DNA of 37,512 nt from positions 1 to 37,512 of the forward strand of contig JAFGEI010000125.1 in the NCBI GenBank assembly GCA_016931695.1, given 5' to 3'. The first letter of the stretch is position 1. The number at the start of each line of letters is the position of its first letter. Below, piece after piece: positions 22,707 through 31,292 of the stretch. The position numbers were made by a program, and so were the translations under genes. The notes under the pieces were generated by a model. It was not told the origin of the DNA, searched no databases, and was given only the letters and a program-made list of their open reading frames with translations. The DNA is from Anaerolineae bacterium (GTDB lineage Bacteria > Chloroflexota > Anaerolineae > B4-G1 > DUEL01).

Positions 22707-24356
22707 ATGCCCCCAATCCTGGAACTGCGCGGGATCAGCAAAGCCTTCCCCGGCGTATTGGCCAACGACCACGTCAACCTGGCCCTGGAGGAGGGTGAGA
22801 TTCACGTTTTGCTGGGGGAAAACGGCGCGGGCAAGAGCACCCTCATGAATATCCTCTACGGCCTGTATACGCCGGACGAAGGGGATATCTTGATTCGCGG
22901 CCAAAAGGTCGAAATCCGGAATCCGAACGATGCCATCGCGCGGGGAATCGGCATGGTTCACCAGCACTTTATGCTGATCCCCGTGCTCACCGTGACGGAG
23001 AACGTCATGCTGGGCGTCGAGTCGATCAAGAACGGCCTGTTCCTCGATCACAGCAGCGCCGCCCGGCGTGTCCGCCAGATCGCCCAACAGTATGGGCTGA
23101 ACGTGGAGCCCAACGCGTACGTCAAGACGCTGCCGGTGGGGGTGCAGCAGCGGGTCGAGATCATCAAGCTGCTCTACCGCAAGGCCGACATCCTCATCCT
23201 GGACGAACCAACCGCGGTGCTCACCCCGCAGGAGGTCGACGAGTTCTTCAAGGTCATTCGCTCCCTGGTGGCGCAGGGCAAGTCGGTCATTTTCATCACC
23301 CACAAGCTCAAAGAAGTGATCGCGATCGCCGACCGCATCACCGTCCTGCGCAACGGGCGAGTCGTGGGCACGACGCGGCCGGACGAGACGACGGAGCAAA
23401 AACTGGCGTCGATGATGGTCGGCCGCGAGGTGATCCTGCGGGTGGAAAAAGAACCAGCTTGCGTCGGCGAACAAGTGCTCCAAGTCGAAGGGCTGAGCGT
23501 GATGGACGAGCGGGGTAATTTGGTCGTCCGCGAGGCCTCGTTCTCCGTCTGCGAGGGCCAGATACTCGGCGTGGCCGGGGTGCAGGGCAACGGGCAGACC
23601 GAGCTGCTGCAGGCGCTGACCGGGCTGCGCGCCCCTCTCTCCGGCCGGGTGCGCATCATGGGCAAGGACGTCGTCGGTCTGGCTGCCATGAGCCAGGCCG
23701 AGCTTTGGCTGCAACTCATCCTGCGCTGGAAGGACGGCGAGATGAGACGGCAGATCCTGCAGACGCTGTGGAACAATCTGATCGGCCGCACCGTGCCGCG
23801 GCGGGTTTTGCAACGGGGCGTGGCACATGTGCCAGAGGACCGCCAGAAAGACGGGCTGGTGCTGAGCTTTCCGGTGATGGACAACCTGGTGCTCAATACG
23901 TATTACCTCGCGCCTGCTGCGCGCCTGGGCATACTTCAACGCGAGGTCGTGCGCGCGCAGGCCATGCAGTGTGTGCGCGAGTTCGACGTGCGCACCCCCA
24001 GTTTGCTGACGCCGGTGGCGAGCCTCTCTGGCGGCAACCAGCAAAAAGTGATCGTCGCCCGCGAGTTTTCCCGCCCGATCCAGTTGCTCATCGCTTCTCA
24101 ACCAACCCGCGGCCTCGACGTGGGCTCGATCGAGTACATCCACCGCCGCATCATCGAGAAGCGCGACCAGGGCTGCGCCGTCCTGGTGATTTCGTCCGAA
24201 CTGGACGAAGTCATGGGGCTGTCAGACCTCATCGCGGTGATGTACGCCGGCCAGATCGTGGCGACCTTGCCCGCCGATCAGGTGACAAAAGAAGAGATCG
24301 GGTTGCTGATGGCAGGAGGACAACGAAAGGAGGTTGCCCGTGCAAGCGTCACCTGA
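22707..24356 (+). CDS. BMP-type ABC transporter ATPase with two nucleotide-binding domains
   Basis: 549 residues. NBD1: Walker A GENGAGKST (37-45), Q loop HQHF, signature LPVGVQQRVEI, Walker B ILILDEPTA, H199 (ITHK). NBD2: the Walker A position is GVQGNGQTE without lysine, as is usual in this sugar/nucleoside family, then VPEDRQKDGL, SGGNQQK and ASQPTRGLD. NBD2 also carries about 35 extra residues (about 326-368, AELWLQLILRW...) between the first beta strands and GVAHVPEDR, where relatives have a short turn. It energises nucleoside-type uptake with the two permeases downstream. AGGAGG precedes ATG 22707. Its end overlaps the next gene by 17 nt. Confidence 0.93.
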   Translation: MPPILELRGISKAFPGVLANDHVNLALEEGEIHVLLGENGAGKSTLMNILYGLYTPDEGDILIRGQKVEIRNPNDAIARGIGMVHQHFMLIPVLTVTENVMLGVESIKNGLFLDHSSAARRVRQIAQQYGLNVEPNAYVKTLPVGVQQRVEIIKLLYRKADILILDEPTAVLTPQEVDEFFKVIRSLVAQGKSVIFITHKLKEVIAIADRITVLRNGRVVGTTRPDETTEQKLASMMVGREVILRVEKEPACVGEQVLQVEGLSVMDERGNLVVREASFSVCEGQILGVAGVQGNGQTELLQALTGLRAPLSGRVRIMGKDVVGLAAMSQAELWLQLILRWKDGEMRRQILQTLWNNLIGRTVPRRVLQRGVAHVPEDRQKDGLVLSFPVMDNLVLNTYYLAPAARLGILQREVVRAQAMQCVREFDVRTPSLLTPVASLSGGNQQKVIVAREFSRPIQLLIASQPTRGLDVGSIEYIHRRIIEKRDQGCAVLVISSELDEVMGLSDLIAVMYAGQIVATLPADQVTKEEIGLLMAGGQRKEVARASVT

Positions 24357-26538
24357 AAAGCACCGGGTAGGGCTGGTCACCGACGTAGGCCGCATCGACG
24401 ACGGCACGTTCAACCAATATGCCTACGCTGGACTGATGCGGGCCGTACAGGAGCACGACCTGGAAGTCAAGGTGGTCGAGACCGTGGCCTCCACCCACTA
24501 TGAAAGCAACGTTCAGAAGCTGATCGACGAGGGCTGTGCGATCATTGTCACGATCGGCTCGACCAAGGGAGCGGCGGTGGAGCGGATGGCAATGCGCGAC
24601 CCGGCGATTCGCTTCATCCTCGTCGATTACGAACCGCTGCCCGAGAGCCGCAACGTCACCGGGCTGGTCTTTGCCGAAGACCAGGCCGCATTTCTGGCCG
24701 GTGCTCTGGCGGGGCTGGTCACGCAAAAGGACAAGATCGGCTTTGTCGGCGGGATGGACGTGCCGCCAGTGCGCAAGTTCCATCGCGGCTTTGAACACGG
24801 GCTGGCCTACACCAACCGCCGCGCCGAACTGGTTCACGCCTACACCGAGTCATTCACCGACCTGGCGGCGGGCCAGGAAGCGGCTGAGGAACTGCTGGCG
24901 CAGGGGGTGGACATCGTCTTTGCCGCAGCCGGCAAGAGCGGCGGCAGCGCCCTGCAGGCCGCCGCCCAGCAAGGCGCCTGGGTCATCGGCGTCGACCAGG
25001 ACGCGTGGGCGACGGTCTTTGAAAAGGGCGCGGCTGCGGGGGCCGACCGGCTGCTCACCAGCGCGGTCAAGAGGGTCGACCAGGCAGTCTATTGGGCGGT
25101 CGGGCAGGCTGTATCCGGCAAGCTGGAAGGCGGGGTGCACGTTTTCAGCCTCGCCAACGACGGCGTGGGGCTGGCGCCGTATCACCTGGCCGACCCGGCG
25201 GTCTCTTCTGAGGCCCGCGGCAAGATCCTCGAGGTGACCGAAACGCTGCGCACGGGCAAGGTGCGTACCCGCGTCGGCACGCAAGGAGAGGCGCTGGTCG
25301 AGGGATTCCTGCCGCGGTTGATGGCCTGGAACTGGCAGTCGGTGATGATCCCGTTTCTAGCGATTGTCACGGCCCTGATCATTGGCGCGGTCTTTATCGC
25401 CGCTTTCGACCCCCAGGTCTGGGCGGCATTTGGCACCAGCTTTTTTGCCGGCCTGGCGCGGGCCTGGCAGTCGATCGTCCAGGCTTATGCCGCGCTCTTC
25501 GAAGGCGCCTTTGGCAACCCGGCGCGCATCGCCAGCGGGTTGAGGATCTATTTCGACAGCGGCGATACAGTCTTGTTGATGCGGGCCATCCGCCCGCTGA
25601 CCGAGAGCCTGCGCATCGCCACGCCCTACGTCTTTGCCGGGCTGGCGGTAGCGCTCGGCTTCCGCTGTGGCCTGTTCAACATCGGCGCCGAGGGACAGTA
25701 TTTCATTGGCGGGCTGGCCTCCGTCTTTGTCGGCTACAGTCTCAAGGGACTGCCGTGGTTCATCCACCTGCCGCTGTCGCTGGGGGCAGGGATGCTGGGC
25801 GGCGCGCTGTGGGCGGCAATCGCCGGCTACTTGAAGGCCAAGACGGGCGCACACGAGGTGATCAACACGATCATGTTGAACTATATCGCCTACCGCCTGG
25901 CCGATTATCTGCTCAACGTCGGCGGGCCGATGGCGCGCCCCGGCGACCAGCGGCCGATCAGCCCCGAGATCGAGCCGTCGGCCTACCTGCCACAGTTCTT
26001 CCCCGCCGACCCCTCCAATCGCCTCAACGTCGGGCTGATCCTGGCCCTGCTGGCCGTAGTCGTGGTCTATTGGCTGTTGTTCAAGACGACGCTGGGCTTT
26101 GAAATCCGCGCCGTGGGCGCCAACCCGCGGGCCGCGCGGACGGCGGGGATCAACGTGTCGCGCAACTTTGTGCTGGCGATGGCCCTCAGCGGTGCGCTGG
26201 CCGGAATGACCGGCGCGCACGACATCCTGGGGGTGCTGCACTATATGCCCAACGCTTTTTCCGCCGGTTATGGGTTCGACTCCATTGCCCTGGCCCTGCT
26301 GGGCAAGAGCCACCCGGTCGGGGTGCTGCTGGCAGCACTCTTGTTTGGCTTTTTGCGCGCTGGGGCACAGCGCATGCAAGCGCCGCCAGCCTCGGTGCCC
26401 ATCGACATCATCTCGGTCATGCAGGCGCTGATCATTATCTTTGTCGCAGCGCCGGAACTGATCCGGCTCATCTACCAACTCCGCGCGCCCAAAGAGACCG
26501 CCGAGACCGTCTTTACGCGCGGCTGGGGCAACGTGTAG
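24340..26538 (+). CDS. Fusion of a BMP substrate-binding domain with an ABC permease
   Basis: 732 residues in one frame from GTG 24340, which has GGAGG 6 nt upstream. Residues 8-310 are a complete BMP domain (GLVTDVGRIDDGTFNQ, FILVDYE, GLVFAEDQAAFLAGALAGL, WVIGVDQDAW, DGVGLAPYH) with no signal peptide or lipobox. From about 325 the sequence becomes a BPD_transp_2 permease: TM1 335-356, a periplasmic stretch (YAALFEGAFG), CGLFNIGAEGQYFIGG (444-458) and further helices to the end. If the permease has its usual N-in topology the binding domain lies in the cytoplasm, which would be unusual for a substrate-binding domain. It could be a sensor of internal substrate. An alternative is a N-out topology. 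A separate lipoprotein in the same operon already supplies the external binding protein. Confidence 0.92.
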   Translation: MQASPEKHRVGLVTDVGRIDDGTFNQYAYAGLMRAVQEHDLEVKVVETVASTHYESNVQKLIDEGCAIIVTIGSTKGAAVERMAMRDPAIRFILVDYEPLPESRNVTGLVFAEDQAAFLAGALAGLVTQKDKIGFVGGMDVPPVRKFHRGFEHGLAYTNRRAELVHAYTESFTDLAAGQEAAEELLAQGVDIVFAAAGKSGGSALQAAAQQGAWVIGVDQDAWATVFEKGAAAGADRLLTSAVKRVDQAVYWAVGQAVSGKLEGGVHVFSLANDGVGLAPYHLADPAVSSEARGKILEVTETLRTGKVRTRVGTQGEALVEGFLPRLMAWNWQSVMIPFLAIVTALIIGAVFIAAFDPQVWAAFGTSFFAGLARAWQSIVQAYAALFEGAFGNPARIASGLRIYFDSGDTVLLMRAIRPLTESLRIATPYVFAGLAVALGFRCGLFNIGAEGQYFIGGLASVFVGYSLKGLPWFIHLPLSLGAGMLGGALWAAIAGYLKAKTGAHEVINTIMLNYIAYRLADYLLNVGGPMARPGDQRPISPEIEPSAYLPQFFPADPSNRLNVGLILALLAVVVVYWLLFKTTLGFEIRAVGANPRAARTAGINVSRNFVLAMALSGALAGMTGAHDILGVLHYMPNAFSAGYGFDSIALALLGKSHPVGVLLAALLFGFLRAGAQRMQAPPASVPIDIISVMQALIIIFVAAPELIRLIYQLRAPKETAETVFTRGWGNV

Positions 26539-26547
26539 GGGGCGGCC

Positions 26548-28023
26548 ATGGATAAGCGAAGGAAAAAATTCTTTTACGCGCTGATCTATGCCGGGGCGGC
26601 GCTGCTGCTGGCCCTTTGCCTGACCCTTTGCGCCACCGCTACCTACACGCAACCCGAACAAAGCACGACCTTTGTCCTGAACGCCGGCAGCGAGTCACAG
26701 GCTCTGCCGGTAGGGGACCTGGTCCTGCCCAGCGCAATGACGTGGTACGTCTATGGGCTGGTGTGCGCCTTTGTCGGCGGCTGGCAGGCGGCGCGGCTCC
26801 TGCAGCGGAACGGGTGGGCGCTGCTCGCGGTCAGCGCGCTGGCTGGGATTGCCGGCGGCGTCTGGGCAGCGACGGGGGCGCTATACGCGGCGGTACTGCT
26901 GATGGGGGGAGAGGTATGGGCCGGGGCCGCCCTTCTGACCGGGTTGGCCGGGCTCGTTTTCCTGGCCGGGTTGGCCGGGCTCGTCTGTGCCCGCCGTCGC
27001 ATCTCGTTGAGCATAGCTCTCACCGCGATCGCCATCCTGGCCGTTTTCGCCTTTCTCATCTGGGCCGCCCGCGACCGCTCGACAAACCTGACCGGGCTCT
27101 TGAGCAGCGCGCTGCTCCGCTCCGTCCCCATCGCCCTGGCCGCCCTCTCCGGCGTCCTCTGCGAGCGCTGCGCGGTGATCAACATTGCCATCGAAGGGAT
27201 GATGCTCACCAGCGCCTTTTTCGCCGCCCTGTTCGGCAGCGTGGCGGCCAATATCTGGCACTGGCCTTCCTGGGCTGCGTTCATCTGCGGCCTGTTCGGC
27301 GCGCTGCTCGCCGGGGCGCTGCTGGGGCTGCTGCTGGCGGTGCTGGCGGTGCATTTCAAGGTCGACCAGATCATTGCCGGCACGGCGATCAACATCCTGG
27401 CCGTGGGACTGACCAGCTTTCTCAGCAGCCGCATCCTGTCCGAGTTCCAAAACCTCAACAACCCGGGCATCTTGAACCGCGTCTCGATACCGCTGCTCTC
27501 GCGCATCCCCGTCATCGGCCCGATCTTTTTCGAGCAGAATGTCCTGGTCTATATGCTCTTTGCGGTCATGGCCATCACGCACATCATGCTCTTTTACACC
27601 CGCTGGGGGCTGCGCACCCGCGCGGTGGGCGAGCATCCCCGCGCCGCCGACACGCTGGGGATCGACGTTTTCAAGAACCGCTACGTCAACGTCACCCTGG
27701 GCGGCATGGTGGCGGGGCTGGGCGGCGCCTTTTTGATCCTGGGATCGGTCGGCCGCTTTGACGAGATGATGACGGCCGGAAAGGGCTTTATCGGCCTGGC
27801 GGCAATGATCTTTGGCAAATGGATGCCTTTTGGTGCTTTTGGCGCGGCGCTCATCTTTGGCTTTGCCGACGCGCTGCAAACGCGGCTGGCGATACTCCAG
27901 GTAGCCATCCCCTCCCAATTCCTGCTGATGGCACCCTACCTGGTGACCATGATCGCCCTGGCCGGCGTCATCGGGGAGGCGATTCCCCCCGCTGCCGACG
28001 GTCAGCCCTATGAAAAGCAATAG
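26548..28023 (+). CDS. BMP-type ABC permease with extended N-terminal membrane region
   Basis: 491 residues. The C-terminal 310 residues are a BPD_transp_2 permease (CAVINIAIEGMMLTSAFFAALFG, VDQIIAGTAINILAVGL, MTAGKGFIGLAAMIFGKW). The first 180 residues form an extra region: TM about 9-32, a polar loop (TYTQPEQSTTF), then several helices, including one tandemly repeated stretch (LAGLVFLAG). This is longer than typical partners of about 300-330 residues. It pairs with the fused permease as the second membrane subunit. It starts 9 nt after the previous stop, so the genes are co-transcribed; ftsY starts 51 nt after it. Confidence 0.9.
   Translation: MDKRRKKFFYALIYAGAALLLALCLTLCATATYTQPEQSTTFVLNAGSESQALPVGDLVLPSAMTWYVYGLVCAFVGGWQAARLLQRNGWALLAVSALAGIAGGVWAATGALYAAVLLMGGEVWAGAALLTGLAGLVFLAGLAGLVCARRRISLSIALTAIAILAVFAFLIWAARDRSTNLTGLLSSALLRSVPIALAALSGVLCERCAVINIAIEGMMLTSAFFAALFGSVAANIWHWPSWAAFICGLFGALLAGALLGLLLAVLAVHFKVDQIIAGTAINILAVGLTSFLSSRILSEFQNLNNPGILNRVSIPLLSRIPVIGPIFFEQNVLVYMLFAVMAITHIMLFYTRWGLRTRAVGEHPRAADTLGIDVFKNRYVNVTLGGMVAGLGGAFLILGSVGRFDEMMTAGKGFIGLAAMIFGKWMPFGAFGAALIFGFADALQTRLAILQVAIPSQFLLMAPYLVTMIALAGVIGEAIPPAADGQPYEKQ
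26939..26984 (+). repeat. 27-nt tandem duplication within the permease gene
   Basis: A 19-nt unit (26939-26957) recurs exactly at 26966-26984 with a period of 27 nt, encoding GLAGLV twice in a transmembrane helix. It looks like a slippage product that keeps the reading frame. Confidence 0.7.
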
Positions 28024-28074
28024 CCGAACAGCTGCCCGGCTTGTTTCACGAGGTAACAGCACGGCCATCTGGCG

Positions 28075-28974
28075 ATGCGCAATATCATTCAAAGCCTGAC
28101 CCGCACCCGCAACGTCGTTTTTAGCCGGATCGCCTCGCTCTTTGGGGCGACCGAGATTACCGACGAGACGTGGGAGGAACTAGAAGACCTGCTCATCCAG
28201 GCTGACGTCGGCGTGGAGACGACGCTGGCGCTGATCGAACGGCTGCAAGGCCGGGCACGGGCGGAGGCGATCCTCCGCGCCGACCGGCTGCAGCAAGCAT
28301 TGTCCGCCGAGCTGCGGTCGATCCTGCCCGACCCGCCGCCGCTCAACCTGGGCCATGCCGCTCCGCGGGTCATCCTCGTCGTGGGCGTCAACGGCTCGGG
28401 CAAAACGACCAGCATCGCCAAGCTGGCCGCTTACTACCGCCGCGCCGGGCAGCGGGTGCTCCTGGCAGCAGCAGACACTTTCCGCGCCGCGGCGATCGAC
28501 CAGCTCGGCATCTGGGGCGAGCGGGCAGGCTGCGAGGTGGTCGCCGGGCCGGAGGGCGGAGACCCCGGCGCCGTGGTCTATGACGCGCTCCAGGCCGCCC
28601 GCAGCCGGGGCAAGGAGCTGGTCATTGTCGACACCGCCGGGCGGCTCCACACCCGCTACAACCTGATGGAGGAGCTGAAAAAGGTCGCCCGCGTGGCCGG
28701 CAAAGTGGTCGACGGGGCGCCGCACGAAACCTTGTTGGTGGTGGATGCCACGACCGGGCAGAACGCGCTCAGCCAGGCCCGCCACTTTCAAGAAGCAGTC
28801 GAGGTCACGGGGGTGATCCTGGCCAAGCTGGATAGCACGGCGCGGGGGGGAATGGTCTTTGCCATCGCCCACCAGCTCGGCCTGCCCGTCCGCTTTATCG
28901 GCACGGGGGAAAGCATGGAGGACCTGGTCCCCTTTGACGCCGAGGCATTTGTCCGCGGTCTATGGGAGGAATGA
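28075..28974 (+). CDS. ftsY: Signal recognition particle receptor
   Basis: 299 residues, a minimal FtsY without the acidic A domain. The N domain is about 1-85 and the G domain follows: G1 [11 protein letters not shown]2 [12 protein letters not shown]3 [17 protein letters not shown]4 TKLD-type AKLD, and the closing [13 protein letters not shown]. It docks the SRP-ribosome complex at the membrane with Ffh. No clear Shine-Dalgarno precedes the ATG. Its stop overlaps the next start (ATGA). Confidence 0.96.
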   Translation: MRNIIQSLTRTRNVVFSRIASLFGATEITDETWEELEDLLIQADVGVETTLALIERLQGRARAEAILRADRLQQALSAELRSILPDPPPLNLGHAAPRVILVVGVNGSGKTTSIAKLAAYYRRAGQRVLLAAADTFRAAAIDQLGIWGERAGCEVVAGPEGGDPGAVVYDALQAARSRGKELVIVDTAGRLHTRYNLMEELKKVARVAGKVVDGAPHETLLVVDATTGQNALSQARHFQEAVEVTGVILAKLDSTARGGMVFAIAHQLGLPVRFIGTGESMEDLVPFDAEAFVRGLWEE

Positions 28975-29681
28975 TGGAAAGTTACGCGTATGGCATCCTC
29001 TGCCTGGGTCTCGGGATATATCTGCTCAGTTTTCTGCTGAGCCATCGGGGCGCGACCCTCACCCATCGCAGCGCCGCCTGGGCGCGCCTGGCTTCTTCGG
29101 CCGCCCTGGTCGTGACGGCATTGATCTGGTGGATCGGGAGCGGACGGTCGACGTCACTGGCAGGTTATGCCGCCTGGATATTTTTCGGCATGCTCCTTTC
29201 ATTCGTCGGCGACCTGATCATGGCGCGCGTGATTCCCTTGCCGGACCACGTCCCGGCGGGCATAGTGGTCTTTGGCATCGCCCACATCCTCTACATCCTG
29301 GGCTACGTGCAGGCCAGCCTGGCCCTGAGCCTGGGGAATCCCTGGGCCTGGATCATTGGCGAGGGGGGGATATTCATCCTGGCGGTAATTTTCTGGTGGC
29401 TTCTGGTTCGCGCCCCCGGTTCTCCCCCCTTGCTCCGCTACGGATCGCTGGGCTACATGCTGCTCCTCGCGCTCATGGCCGGGACCGCCGTCAGCCTGGC
29501 GATTCAAGACCACCGTTTCTTGATGCTGGCGACCGGGGCGATTCTGTTTATGACTTCTGACGCCATCCTGGGAAACCGGTTGTTGCGCAAGAACGATTGG
29601 CTCCTGGTCGGCGACGTGGTCTGGATGCTCTACGTCGGCGGGCAGGCGCTGATCGTCTTTTCCTCCGCCGCCCTTTTCTAA
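28971..29681 (+). CDS. YhhN/TMEM86-family membrane protein, lysoplasmalogenase-like
   Basis: 236 residues, about eight hydrophobic helices. Family pattern: FFGMLLSFVGDLIMAR with two polar residues in a helix, FGIAHILYILGY and FMTSDAILGNRLL. YhhN proteins include lysoplasmalogenases that hydrolyse vinyl-ether lysolipids; the activity in bacteria is not well established. The ATG at 28971 overlaps the ftsY TGA; ATG 28974 is an alternative with slightly better spacing from GGGAGG. Confidence 0.82.
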   Translation: MMESYAYGILCLGLGIYLLSFLLSHRGATLTHRSAAWARLASSAALVVTALIWWIGSGRSTSLAGYAAWIFFGMLLSFVGDLIMARVIPLPDHVPAGIVVFGIAHILYILGYVQASLALSLGNPWAWIIGEGGIFILAVIFWWLLVRAPGSPPLLRYGSLGYMLLLALMAGTAVSLAIQDHRFLMLATGAILFMTSDAILGNRLLRKNDWLLVGDVVWMLYVGGQALIVFSSAALF

Positions 29682-29701
29682 AACTGACGAGGACGCGAGC
29701 A

Positions 29702-30790
29702 ATGAATGACGTCTATACCAAATTGGCCCGGCGATTGGACGCAATTCCGAACGGCTTCCCGGCGACTGCCAGCGGGGTCGAGCTGCGCCTGTTAGCCAAG
29801 ATCTTTGCCCCCGAGGAGGCCGCACTGGCCGCCGAAATGCGGCTGGGGTACGAGACGGCCGATGCGATTTCCGCCCGGGCCGGGATCGACCCCCAGGAAG
29901 CGGCCCGCAGGCTCAAGACCATGGTCCGCAAGGGGCAGATTCGCGTCCGGCGCGGGGACGGCGGCCTCGCGTTCGCCCTCATGCCGTTCGTCGTCGGCAT
30001 CTATGAGGAGCAGGTGGCCCGCATGGACCAGGAACTGGCCCGGCTCGTCGAACAATACTTTCAGGAAGTATCGGGCCGCGTTCTCCTGAGCACCGCCCCG
30101 GCCATCCATCGCGTCGTGCCGGTGGGGGAGTCGCTCGCGGTGGGGCTGGAAGTCTTGGCCTACGAGGACGCTGCCAGCCTGGTGGAAAGCGCCCAAGCCT
30201 GGGGGGTGCGGGACTGCATCTGTCGCCTGCAGAAGCGGCTGATCGGCGAGGGCTGCAATCATACCCTGGAAACCTGCCTGCTCATGGCGCCGCTGCCAGG
30301 CGTGTTCGACGGCAGCGTGGAAACCCGGGCCATCAGCAAGGAAGAAGCGCTGCGCCTGCTGAAAAAGTGTGAAGAAGAAGGCCTGGTGCACACCATCGGC
30401 AACTATCGCGACCGGCATTATTACATCTGTAACTGCTGCCCCTGCTGCTGCGGCGTCCTGCGCGGCGTCACCGAGTTCGGCGTGCCTGCTGCCGTGGCGC
30501 ACTCGGGGTTCCTGGCCGTGGTAGACGCGGAATCCTGCACGGGCTGCGGCACTTGCGTCGACCGCTGTCCCTTCCAGGCCCTCGACCTGCTGCAGGACGT
30601 CGCGGTGGTGAACCTGGACCGCTGCCTGGGCTGCGGCGTCTGCACGCCGACCTGCCCCAGTGCAGCCATTCGCCTGGAGCGGCGGCAGGATGAGGAAGGA
30701 GCAACGGCGGCACCACCCGCCGACATCAAGGATTGGATGGCTCGTCGCGCCAAGAGCCGCCAAATTCCCCTGGAAGGAATTTTTCGCTAG
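29702..30790 (+). CDS. Two-cluster 4Fe-4S protein with N-terminal winged-helix-like region
   Basis: 362 residues. Residues about 25-95 resemble a winged helix (ETADAISARAGIDPQEAARRLKTMVRKGQIRVRR). Cysteines follow at C172/C174 (DCICR), C185, C192 and a dense cluster C243-N-CC-P-CCC (243-250). Two ferredoxin motifs end the protein: C279-TGCGTC-x3-CP and C308-LGCGVC-x3-CP. It would carry at least two 4Fe-4S clusters, probably with a third metal site. It starts 20 nt after the YhhN gene and could transfer electrons or sense redox state. The partner is unknown. Confidence 0.8.
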   Translation: MNDVYTKLARRLDAIPNGFPATASGVELRLLAKIFAPEEAALAAEMRLGYETADAISARAGIDPQEAARRLKTMVRKGQIRVRRGDGGLAFALMPFVVGIYEEQVARMDQELARLVEQYFQEVSGRVLLSTAPAIHRVVPVGESLAVGLEVLAYEDAASLVESAQAWGVRDCICRLQKRLIGEGCNHTLETCLLMAPLPGVFDGSVETRAISKEEALRLLKKCEEEGLVHTIGNYRDRHYYICNCCPCCCGVLRGVTEFGVPAAVAHSGFLAVVDAESCTGCGTCVDRCPFQALDLLQDVAVVNLDRCLGCGVCTPTCPSAAIRLERRQDEEGATAAPPADIKDWMARRAKSRQIPLEGIFR

Positions 30791-30806
30791 AGAAAGGACT
30801 GGAGCA

Positions 30807-31280
30807 ATGACCGATCAATTGGAAGAGAATACAATACTAGAAACAGTCACGCGCTTTTTCCAAGAGGACGGATGGCCCTTTGAGCAACTGGAAGGCAAGC
30901 CGATTCTCCGCACCGGCTTCCGGGGCGATAACGGGAACTGGCGTTGCTTTGCCCAGGCTCGAGAGGGGCAGGAACAATTCGTCTTTTATTCGATTCTGGA
31001 TACCTACGTTCCAGAGAACCGCCGGCAGGCGACAGCCAATTTCCTCACCCGCGCCAACTATGGCCTCATCATCGGCAATTTCGAGCTGGACATGAGCGAT
31101 GGCGAGGTGCGCTACAAAACCAGCGTCGACGTCGAAGGCGACCGCTTGAGCACAGCATTGGTCAAGCAAATGGTCTATATCAACGTCATGATGATGGACC
31201 GTTACCTGCCGGGCATCATGAAAGTCGCATTTGGCGAGATCGATCCACTCGACGCCATCGTCGAAATTGAAGGAGAATAA
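30807..31280 (+). CDS. YbjN-domain protein
   Basis: 157 residues, soluble. The fold pattern of YbjN/type III chaperone-like proteins is visible: an N-terminal helix (VTRFFQEDGWPFEQLEG), a central sheet (FVFYSILDTYVPENRRQATANFLTRANYGLIIGNFELDMSDGEVRYKTSVD) and a C-terminal helix pair (YINVMMMDRYLPGIMKVAFG). The function of YbjN is not settled. It starts 16 nt after the ferredoxin-type gene and ends 12 nt before the ligase. Confidence 0.82.
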   Translation: MTDQLEENTILETVTRFFQEDGWPFEQLEGKPILRTGFRGDNGNWRCFAQAREGQEQFVFYSILDTYVPENRRQATANFLTRANYGLIIGNFELDMSDGEVRYKTSVDVEGDRLSTALVKQMVYINVMMMDRYLPGIMKVAFGEIDPLDAIVEIEGE

Positions 31281-31292
31281 GGAGATATAAAG

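Noticed and set aside
21579..24143. Very long open minus-strand frame opposite the binding-protein and ATPase genes
   Set aside because: It is antisense to two clearly recognisable genes, and its translation is His/Gln/Asp-rich without any domain. Long antisense frames are expected in GC-rich DNA.
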